Assembly (NCBI GenBank): GCA_030052745.1
Contig: JANBVO010000025.1
Span: 496,001 to 560,000, forward strand
Length of the DNA stretch: 64,000 bases
Source: Pleurostoma richardsiae
Lineage: Eukaryota; Ascomycota; Sordariomycetes; Calosphaeriales; Pleurostomataceae
Direction: 5' to 3'
The notes under the pieces were generated by a model. The model was not told the origin of the DNA. It saw only the letters and a list, made by a program, of their open reading frames with translations, and did no database searches. Every line of letters begins with the position of its first letter. Positions within the stretch are counted from its first letter, which is position 1. Below are positions 55,385-64,000 of this stretch, piece by piece. The position numbers and the translations under genes were made by a program.

Positions 55385-58300
55385 TTACCAGCTGAACATC
55401 ATCAACGCCGGGTTCAGGATCACCGGCAGGAGGAAGTGCGACGCGACCACGGTCGCGAAGGGGTAGATGGACGAGAAGGTCGTGATGCGCCACTGGTACG
55501 GGAAGAAGTAGTACGCCGCGACCATGAGCCCCGTCCCCAGGAAGCAGAAGACGAAGGTGCCCTTGAACCGCTTCAGGATGCGCACGATCTCCGTGCCGAA
55601 GTTGACCTCCTCGACCTCCTTGGCCGTCGCGCCCCAGGCCATATCGATCTCGAAGAAGTGGCTGAGAATCGCCTGCGACACGTGCAGCGAGAGGCCCCCA
55701 AGGAAGATGGTGAACATGGGGATCCACTTGAGATTCTCGAAGACTGCCGGATTGTGAGCATCATTCTACTGGATAGTCTTGAGGGCTGTGGTTTTGGACA
55801 CTTACATGCACCTATCAGAGTCTTCTCGCCCAGTCGGTACCGCAAGATAGCAAGCGCCAAGTTGCCCAGCCCCGTGAACACGGCGATAATACCGAAGTAG
55901 ATGGCGAACGAGTCGATGTAGTACTTGTCGTAGATGCCGTAGAACCAGCCCGTGAGGAAGTAGTTGAGCAGCGTGAGCAGCCACGCGGAGGCGATGGCGT
56001 AGTACGTGCCGATGTATGCGCAGATGGTAACCTTCTTGGGCAGCGGGATGGACGAGAAGATAAACTGCCGGAACAGCTTGGTGAAGGGGCCCCGGACCGG
56101 CCAGAATCGCAGCGGGTGGAAGAGCAGCTCGTTGCAGCCATAGGCGTACTTCTCCCAGCGTGCCAGCTCGTCATATACCGTCAGACTGACGCCCTCCTTG
56201 AAGCCGTCGCCGGTGTAGGCCGCGTACCGTAGCGAGTAACCAGCGACCTGCAGGCGCAGGGCCATGTCAAAGTCCTCGGACACGTGCGACTCGGACCAGT
56301 ACTTCTCGTAGCCGTCCTCGTCCTCGTACGATGCCGCCTCCTGGATGGCGCGCCAGCGCAGTAGCGCGTTGTGTCCCACGAAGGGGCAAGCGTCGCCCGA
56401 GGCCACGGCGAAGGTAATTGCCGAGTAGATCAGGTTCGTGAACCAAGTCACACTTCAAAAACGGTCAGCTCTGTGTTTCCTTGATTAAGAGGCACATAAG
56501 CAGGAGACTTACCCCTTCTCAAAGAACGATTCCGAAACATTCATGACGCCAGAGCTGAACTGCATCAGCGCCACCTGCGGAGACTGCTCCATCTCGCTGA
56601 CAGCATCTAGCAGACAATCGGCGGGCACGCGGGTGTCTGAGTCGATAAGGAGGATGTAGTCGCCGACCCGGATGTTGCCCTCCGCCCAGGTCTTCCCCTC
56701 GTCCTCCTGCAGCACCTCCGCCAGGCTCCGCGCGTACGCGGCGTCCTCCGCCTCCTGCGTCCACCTCGCGCCCCTGCGCACCTGCAGCAGCTTCTCCTCG
56801 ACGCGGTTCGACACGTGCAGCGCGTAGTTCATGTTGGACGCCTTCTTGAACTTGCCGCGCCGCAGGAACGCCCTCTCGCCCTCCGCCGGCTTGGGGTTGT
56901 GCTTCGGCCGCGCCACCCACCCGATGTTGTGCTCGTCGTAGAAGTCGCGCCGCGCCTGCGCCTCCTCCGGGCTCACCAGCTGCATGCCGTCGTCGTTGAC
57001 GAAGATGCCCGCGCTGCCGCCCTGCATCTCGTACGTCGAGATGGCCGCCTTGAGCGACGCCACCGTCGGCCGGATCACGGCGCCCAGGCCCTCCCGGTAC
57101 ACGGGCATCTGGATCGTGACGTGCGGCAGCGCATGCACCTTGCGGTTGAGCCGCCGCGGCGCCTTGCCTGAGTAATACTTCGAGTTGGTGCTGACAGCGG
57201 AGATGGGGCCGAAGATCTGGGCGATATTGCCGACGAGGGACTGGAAGAAGAACTGTGTCGATCCGGTCAGAAACTCCACGTCTAGCTCACTTCCTCTGAG
57301 ATGTACTTACCAGACTTGCGAAGAGCTGGATTGGCCCGACGGCAATGAGGGCAAGTCGGGTGTAGGTATTGTCAACCATGATCTCCACAGCCAGGTGCCG
57401 CCATCCGAGCCCGAGGCAGACAAATGCCAGCGTGAGGGTAGCCGCCACGACGCACGCATTCTCAAGCCGTACCGGACGGTACTCCCTAGACAGTGCATCC
57501 TCCAGCTGCGCCGGATCCAGCTCCTCCTCAGTGATCTCCTCGAGGCCGTTCTTCTCATCCCGCGACTCGTCAGCCTCCTCGGCCGCGTTGTTGCCCCAGA
57601 TGATCTCCATAAAGCGCCGCTCGAGGTTCTGCGCACGCAACAGCAGTTTCTCGGGCTCATCGTCCCAGACCACAAGGAAATTGTGATCCTCGATGAAGGC
57701 CGCGAAGTGATGCAGCTGGCCCCGCGGGAGGTCCTGCATGGTGCTGAGGACCTGCACGCGTAGGCCATCCGGCAGTGGGACATAGCCGAGGGCGATGTCC
57801 TTCATGGTGCCCATTATAGCGCGAACCACGGGCGTGTTGACCGTCATGGCGCACTGCGAATGGAAAGGTCAGCTCTCACGGGGAAACAGGTAACAGAACT
57901 CCCAAGTTGCAGTCTAGCGGGTATATGACATACCCGGACATTCATCTTCACAACCATCTCGAACAGGCCTCCTTGGACGTCCCTCATGACGGGTGGGCAG
58001 CACGTGAAAGTGCCTCTCGCCTTCTTGAGCACCACGCCCTCCGAGGGGTCCATATAGGATGCGTACTGCTTCCGCAGCTGCTGCTCATGCAGCCAGTTGA
58101 CCATCATGTCCGTCTTGATGTCCACGAGGCTGGCCTGCGAGTTGCGGAAGTCACCCCGCGGGAACTGGCTCATCGACGACGGCCGCGAGCGCGACGGAGA
58201 CCGCGACGAGTCGACCACCGACAGCGTATTCGGCCCCGAGGAGGCGGGCGGCTGCTGCTGCTCGAGTGGTATCGCCGCCGGGCCAGGCCAAGCCTCCGGC

Positions 58301-58491
58301 CCTAACATCGACGGCCGCCCTCCGGACGACACGTCCGATTTGGTGGATCTCCTGCTGTGCCATCTTCGGGCTTTGCTGCTGTCTTTCGCTGCTGCCGGCG
58401 AAGAAGGAGGCTGTTGGGTATCAGCTCCTGCTTGCCCGGCGTCCTTCTCACTCTCCGTGGCAGGAGTGAAGTAAGACTTGAAGGCACGCAT
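55385..58491 (-). CDS. Fungal GT2-family processive glycosyltransferase (hyphal growth GT2)
   Basis: Membrane glycosyltransferase of the type shown in Zymoseptoria and Fusarium to be needed for hyphal extension on surfaces; its polysaccharide product is unknown. There are five exons, 58491-57934, 57853-57311, 57252-56513, 56452-55806 and 55743-55385, giving 948 aa. GT-A motifs: VTIQMPVYREGLGAVI, VNDDG (452-456), the metal-binding DSD (571-573) in LLIDSDTRVPADCLL, the acceptor-site SEDFDMALR (Asp674), and ARWEKYAYG (Arg712-Trp713) in place of the QxxRW of chitin synthases. Two helices precede the GT domain and about six follow. The N-terminal ~180 residues are disordered. The start is uncertain: M at 58491 is the first real ATG, but the frame stays open upstream to a good acceptor (CTTCATCAG, ending near 58553), so a 5' coding exon may be missing. 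Confidence 0.88.
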
Positions 58492-61400
58492 GTCGAACAG
58501 CGACCTCGGGGGCTCAGCGAGCGGAACAGCACGACCCCGGGCAAAGCTGCGTCCTGATGAAGATGACAAGAGAAGCTAGTTGCTAATCAGAAACGGCGTA
58601 TGCCTGTATGGACTCCCGTTGAACAGTGTATCCAAGCGTTGGGGAGCAGCACAGTGGTAGAACGAGAGAAAGAGAAGGACAAGAGGAACATGGGTAAGCG
58701 AGCCGGACCCGGGGTGATTCTGTGAAGGTCAACAAGCTTGGTAGCCTGCTGGGGAGGCAGAGAGGTATAAAGAGACAGGGGAGGGTACGGCGCGAGAAAT
58801 GCATATAGCAACCAGGACGCCCACATCAGCGAAGCAACCCTCCGTGCTGCAGTCGGCACCTTCGAGAGGCAAGGGCCAGGGGGCTTCGGGGACGATGGTA
58901 GCTCCCCTTCTGCACTCGCAGATTGACCCTGCCTGGGCGGCCAGAAGCATCCAAACAGACAGAGCACCGCGCACACCGTCTCCTTGGGCCAGCTGAGCAG
59001 CCACGGCATAGCTCGTAGCGCACGGCCAGATCCAATGGTCCATCTGTGCGGCGTGGCCGTGCAGCTGCTAGTCTGGTCTTCTTGCCTCCCAGATACGGCT
59101 ATCGAGTGGATAGTCGGGAGACGAGACAAAGAAAGAGGACCAGGGGAGACAGGGGTCATAGGGCTAGAGCCGATGCCCTTCCCGAGTCGAGACGGGAAGC
59201 ATGCTCTCAGCTGAGATATTCCTGGCGACAGAAAGCCCGTTCTAGAGTCAGCTTCGGGTACTAACAGCGGAGCAGTGACCAAGGGGGGGGGGGGTATCCG
59301 AGGAGAGGAATGCTCAGGACTAGAGGTAGGTACCTGGACGGACACAAAGGCCACCACTTGGGAAGCAGGAGATGGGGCTGCAGAGCTGCAGAGACCGCTC
59401 CGATGTTGTGTACCCTACCATACCCTCTAGCAGCACGCCATAGTCGCTCATTGCAAAAAGGCGTGAGGTGATGGGTCAATGTCTGGAAAAGTGAACGAAA
59501 AGGGAAGAACCGATGAAAGGAATACATGGATAGTCCCTGGACCGCCTGCTGAGTGCTGGGAGCCACTAGGAAAGCGTCCCTGTCAGGTTGATCTGACTAA
59601 AGGGGAGTTACTACCGAGTCAGGGGGAAGAGGACCACACTTGGCGTTCCGTGGGCAGGACCGATAAGGTCACATACAGAAGCGGCAGTGCGGTCGGAGAG
59701 CCGCGTCCAAGAGGGTGTGGGACTGCAAAAGTGTGCCATGCGTTGCAACCTTACCGCAAGGCCATCTTGTCTGGGGTCTAGACTCTCTCGACGCACCGTA
59801 GACCTGACACTCGCCAAGGCAGCACCGGTCCGAACAACACTTGTTGCCTCACTTCCAATGTGATGCTCCGTGATGATGGGGTTCAACTGCCTCTTCACCC
59901 GTGTCACCGAGTTGCTCCCCAATGAGGCACAGTTGTACGCCCGTACATGACGGGAGTGGCTGCCGTTCTGGCGCTCTCGTCCGGTTTCTTGGAAATACAG
60001 TAGAGCATGAGCGTCTCGCCCGAGAGCCATTGGAAAGCCACGAAGCCACTAACTTCGCTTGATACGCTCCGGAGCCATGGCGGAAACGCTTGTGAAAGAA
60101 CGTGAAAAAAAGAGGGTAGAGTGCGCGGCATCAGTGCGGTGAGACAAGCCAGGAACCCTGCACATCCGCAAAGCTTTTCCTGCCACCACGGCATATGTGT
60201 GGTTGGCGAGACTGCTTGCTTTCTGCAGGAGGGAAGAATAATTCTTGGCAGGCGGGAGCAGAGTCGTACATAGGTGGCGGCCACTGCGTGTAAATGTCTG
60301 ACGGACTAATAGCAGCCTCTATGCCGCTTCTCGCAGCGGCTTGTGCTGTCGGGTATGACGTGGGGGTTCTGGTCGTACATAAACTTCAGCAAATACGAGT
60401 CGGCTGTGTCTCACAGCGGATGAGCCCGTTCGTGGAACAGCAACTCGTCTAACAGAGTACCAGGCTTCTGCTGCTCTCAACCCTACCATCTCACGATCAT
60501 CCACGACGTTTGTTGAGTTGTTCTCTCCGGCCTCAGCGTCAACGGTGCATGTGGGGTGAAACACATGCCCCCATGGCCGATCAGAAACGGTCGTCGCCAG
60601 GTGAGAGTCTTCGGAAGTGGCGCCTATCAAGAGAGGATCTATTGGAACCGGTCGGCGACGCCTCGCATCCCCTGGTTAAATCCGTCCAACCACGCAGCCA
60701 CGAAAGCGCAAAACAGGCTAGCAGTTCGAGACCCTGGTGACAGGACCTGCAGGGTACTATCTAAAGAGGCTAGATTCTTCATCGACGCGCTAGCCATCCT
60801 ACCAGCTACCTCTTTCTGGCCTCGCCTGCGATTTTGGGTTGTCGATCCGGTAAGCCGCCAGACACTTGACCGAAGACACCGGTGCTTTAGTGCTGGCGCC
60901 CACTCTAGTGAGCTTCTGTCAGCGCGCCCTAGTCTTGCGTTTTCCAGAGAGGGGACTGAGGACGCGTGTACACCGGACACTGCACACGTACTCACCCAAG
61001 ATATGGGATTTTGCGAGATATCCAGAGTCGCAGGTCTCAGAGCGCAGCCCGCAAACTGCATATCGAAGATCGCAGGAACCTTGGTGATCGGCGCCTCGGT
61101 TAGACCCGATCGCCGGTACTGCTTTAGCGATGAGATCCGAGGCAGACGGCGGAGTTAACCTGGGCCGAGGCTTTCCATAAACAGAAACTGATACCATTTG
61201 TAGGAGAGTCGTAGCAGGGGAAAGTCCTGGCTGAACCATAAGCACGCCAAGCATGCACGGCTTGAATAGCTCTCTGCGGCGTGGCTTGTTCCATCCAATC
61301 CGGGCTCGATGATATCAGGGCCAGCCATTCCCAGCTTGGTCAGGGACTCCTTTGTTACCTGTCAGGGGACGAGATGTCAGAAATATCCATGATAAGAGTT

Positions 61401-63942
61401 TATTGATAATCCGCAGTCTACCAGTGGTGGCCCATGATACGACTATCATGACAAGTCGCAATGTTCTCACACGAGAAGCCGACAAGAGCTTGGCGCCCCT
61501 GTCTCAATCATGATGCGTTAGTATGAAAAACCTGAATGACCGCATGGACATCCTCACGGCTTTGAGTAGGGAAAGAAGTCCCTGAATTGAGGCTGCTAAT
61601 GATCGGCGCGCAGCCCGCGATATGGTTTCTATTCCCTGGTGATATTGTGTCCCTGTTATCACATCATGCATGAGGTCCCGTTCCCAGTACCTTGTCAGCG
61701 CTAGCTCTGTGTTGATGAGGGCTTCTCTCTCGGCGAACCAGGTTGGGCTCTGTCAGGCATCTGCATCATGGCCAATTAATTCTCCCAAATCTGGCTGACG
61801 CCATGCAGTCATCCATGCATTGAATCTGATATCTACCTTGCCGGCGGATCTAGCCAGGCCTCGTCCCAACAGCAGCTCCCGCAGCCCAACTATGAGTGCA
61901 CTACATCTCCTCCCTCCTTCCCATGATGCACTGGAGAACACTGCTAAGCCCGGCCTCGCGATTCAATTAATAACACCCTTCCCGCGCGATCAAGTCATCA
62001 CCAGACTTTTCTCGGTTGATGATGTACGTGCAGAAGCTCTAGCAGATTGGGTACTCACGATGCACGGCCGTAGAGGATATTCTGAGACGGACCGCAGAGA
62101 GCTATGAAAGTGGCCGGCTGCACGGGCTGCACCATCAGGCATCAACTGCAGCAATGCGGCCGCCCCTCGATCCAGACAGGCATAGGTAGCAGAGTTTGCT
62201 GCATATGCAGTGCGTTCTCTCAGCTGCTCATGGGCTAACGGAGCTGAAACCCCGCGGTGGGCGGCAATGTGATAGGAGAGAGCAACAATCCCAGAATAGC
62301 GGCCGAGAACACCGTAAAAAGAACAAAGAAAAAAAAGGGGAGTCAGCTTAGCGGGAAGAACAGGAGCGATAGCAGTGGGGAGGCCTGGGACTCGCCATCC
62401 TCGTTCCGGGTGAAGCCAGCCAGACAAGGTATGTAGTCACATGAGCATCAATGAGGAGAACCCCTTTTCTCTCTGCCCCATTTTCAAGCCAATCTTCAAA
62501 ACTTTGAGCACGGCCAGGACTGGGAGTCTGAGAGCTCGTGAAACGGGCGTAAGACCGCTCACTCTTGCGGTGCCGCTATGATGGGGTTTGAAAAGCTCAC
62601 AGATCTCTCCGGTCAACTCTGACCCCTGCCATTCCATTGGGCCGATGGATCTTCCATTCCCCGAAATGCTTTCCGGGCACCGAGAGCTTGACATAACCTC
62701 GCCAACAGGCGAGCGTCCCTTGGACTGCCGCTGTTCACGACATCACTCTGTGATGGGCCTGACACCTACTCAACCGCATAGGCTTGAGATCAGCGAAGGA
62801 GTGTGTATTCAAGTGATAGAGCGCACAGATCCCTCTCAATATCGAACGCTGGGTCAGGAGAGACTCTCAAGTGGATTGAAGAATATGTCACTTGACGAAC
62901 TCTCTATAAACGGACGCTCCAGTCCTAGAGAGATTATTATAGGGGCGTTGATCAATCACCTGCACCTCTAGACATCCCCAAAGAGGGGACCTCCGACGGG
63001 ACGATGTCTCGACGAGTTTCTACCAACAGCTTCGCATCAGTGTTGCCCAGAAAGTTTCGACATAGGAATCTGCGGACGCCGGACATTCCGGGTCCCAAGC
63101 GGAGGTGCTGAGCAGCCCTCGTTTCCTGTCCTTCACGATGCCACTGCCCGGGAGTTTGAAGGTGGGAAGTCATCAACATGGGCTGTAGGGACATAGATTG
63201 ACGAGCACCACCACGGCCGGTGACACTGTCGTGCGCCTCCGTCGACCAGATTAAGACGTTTGTAAGTTGCGCAGCCGAGACAGACGTCTGCCATGACATT
63301 GCGGCGAGTCATCGCAGTCTCCTAGGGTTTGTTGAGGAGCAGCCCTCATGTCTCTGGGGAGCGGACATCTCCGAAGCCGGAGCCGCTTGTCGGTGACGAG
63401 AAGGCAGGATCTGATAAGATGCGATCATCGTGGGCGCTAGGCGGCAAGTCATGACAGCTGCTTTGCGGGACAGCGGCCGTAGTAAGATTGGCAAGAGCAG
63501 AATTCGCGCAGCACGGCGTTTTCCCTTAGGTAATAGATGCCGTGCGGTGAGACAAAGTCGCGATGCCGACGGGCGTCACATGAGATCGTGCAGCATCTCA
63601 AATCTGGGCCCGGCGCCCTCGTGCCTGCCCGCCAGCCCAGCGCGACAGCTCTCTACCCCCCTTTTCCCCACCTTCTCCCGATTTTTTGGTGGGGCATCTG
63701 CGACGCACGTCAAAGAGCCGGCGCCGACAATCTTCCTCGACCGCTTGCTCGCGGCGATGCGCGCGTGCTTGAGTCCTCGGTTCCTGACAGCGAGGCGTCT
63801 CCGTCACTCTACTCTACATATTCTCCATAGACATACCTTCACTTGACCTTGGATTTCCGAGTAGCCAATATACCCATCGTTATGACCTCTCCTGCTTCCT
63901 GAACCCTCTCCACCGCGTCCGAAACACGGCCACTTGACCGCT
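58492..63942. other. 5.4-kb gene-free interval
   Basis: This is the longest gap in the window, between divergent genes. The left ~800 bp is the leader of the GT2 gene. ORFs of 100-256 aa occur on both strands, but the larger ones that I checked begin with non-ATG codons (GTG, TTG) and mirror each other. None has a recognisable domain or signal peptide. A G12 run sits at 59283-59294. Short AT-richer patches lie at about 61380-61520 and 62270-62340. There are no terminal repeats, no transposase-like motif and no tRNA that I can find. Confidence 0.4.
59283..59294 (+). repeat. G12 homopolymer
   Basis: A run of twelve G residues in the gene-free interval, likely to vary in length and to be error-prone in sequencing. 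Confidence 0.8.
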
Positions 63943-64000
63943 ATGGCTTTGTTCGTCGACTTGGACGACGATGACGTCGACGCGACCCGCGGTACCTACC
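63943..64000 (+). CDS. Start of an unidentified gene, cut by the right edge
   Basis: An ATG at 63943, after a pyrimidine-rich leader with a CA-rich end, opens a frame that runs to the window end (MALFVDLDDDDVDATRGTY). The acidic start is compatible with several fungal nuclear or regulatory proteins, but 19 residues do not allow an assignment. The leader probably includes the C/T-rich stretch at about 63600-63900. Confidence 0.4.
   Translation, partial: MALFVDLDDDDVDATRGTY

Noticed and set aside
58587-59357. 256-aa minus-strand ORF upstream of the GT2 gene
   Set aside because: Starts with GTG, has no domain and lies in the expected leader of the GT2 gene.
60719-60745. T-loop-like GTTCGAGAC, possible tRNA
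   Set aside because: The flanking bases do not pair as a T-stem and no anticodon or acceptor stem can be drawn.
60556-61158. 200-aa plus-strand ORF in the gene-free interval
   Set aside because: Starts with GTG, mirrored by an ORF on the other strand, random-looking composition.
1-64000. Secondary-metabolite cluster, transposon, viral relic or CRISPR array
   Set aside because: No PKS/NRPS/terpene core gene, no transposase or reverse-transcriptase motif, no long terminal or inverted repeats and no regularly spaced repeats were seen.

Overview
The window looks like nuclear DNA of a filamentous ascomycete (Pezizomycotina, probably a Sordariomycete; class inferred from the gene set, not proven). 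Genes are GC-rich and spaced, most introns are 50-120 bp with GTRNGY donors and CTRAY-type branch sites, and several fungal-specific families are present (Ups/PRELI paralogue, Mhp1-type LRR protein, hyphal-growth GT2 glycosyltransferase, GPI-type S10 carboxypeptidase). I see no transposon, viral relic, CRISPR array, tRNA, rRNA or secondary-metabolite cluster.

Layout. 0-5 kb: end of a 4-TM membrane protein, a MOT1 molybdate transporter, an ABM-like small protein and a glutathione transferase. 5-10 kb: cytosolic tryptophanyl-tRNA synthetase (17 exons) divergent from mitochondrial release factor MRF1. 11-14.5 kb: serine carboxypeptidase and a PRELI-domain protein. 16-22 kb: the 3'-end-processing factor Mpe1, the tail-anchored-protein ATPase GET3 (with a GC-AG intron), 5-hydroxyisourate hydrolase and a Ser-rich unknown. 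24-28 kb: a SAM methyltransferase, a HAD-like protein and ribosomal protein L5. 30-36 kb: Mhp1-type LRR protein and a phytanoyl-CoA-dioxygenase-like enzyme. 36.8-42.7 kb: the two-RRM protein Hrp1 (with a 1.2-kb intron) divergent from the Rab-GAP Gyp1. 43.6-48.4 kb: NASP/Sim3 histone chaperone and isocitrate lyase. 50-58.5 kb: neutral trehalase and GT2 glycosyltransferase. 58.5-63.9 kb is a gene-free stretch, followed by the first codons of a gene cut by the right edge.

The genes are mostly unrelated housekeeping functions in mixed orientation with no operon logic. Loose themes are translation (TrpRS, MRF1, RPL5), mRNA 3'-end formation (Mpe1 and Hrp1), carbon storage and gluconeogenesis (neutral trehalase, isocitrate lyase) and membrane or cell-surface biology (GET3, Gyp1, Mhp1, GT2).

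All exon structures were built by hand from splice signals, reading-frame continuity and family resemblance. They were not checked against transcripts. The most notable observations concern gene architecture: the intron-dense TrpRS gene with a 13-nt exon, the long Hrp1 intron, the GC-AG intron in GET3, a 10-nt exon in Gyp1, and stop-free introns of length 3n. I found no convincing undescribed biological system.
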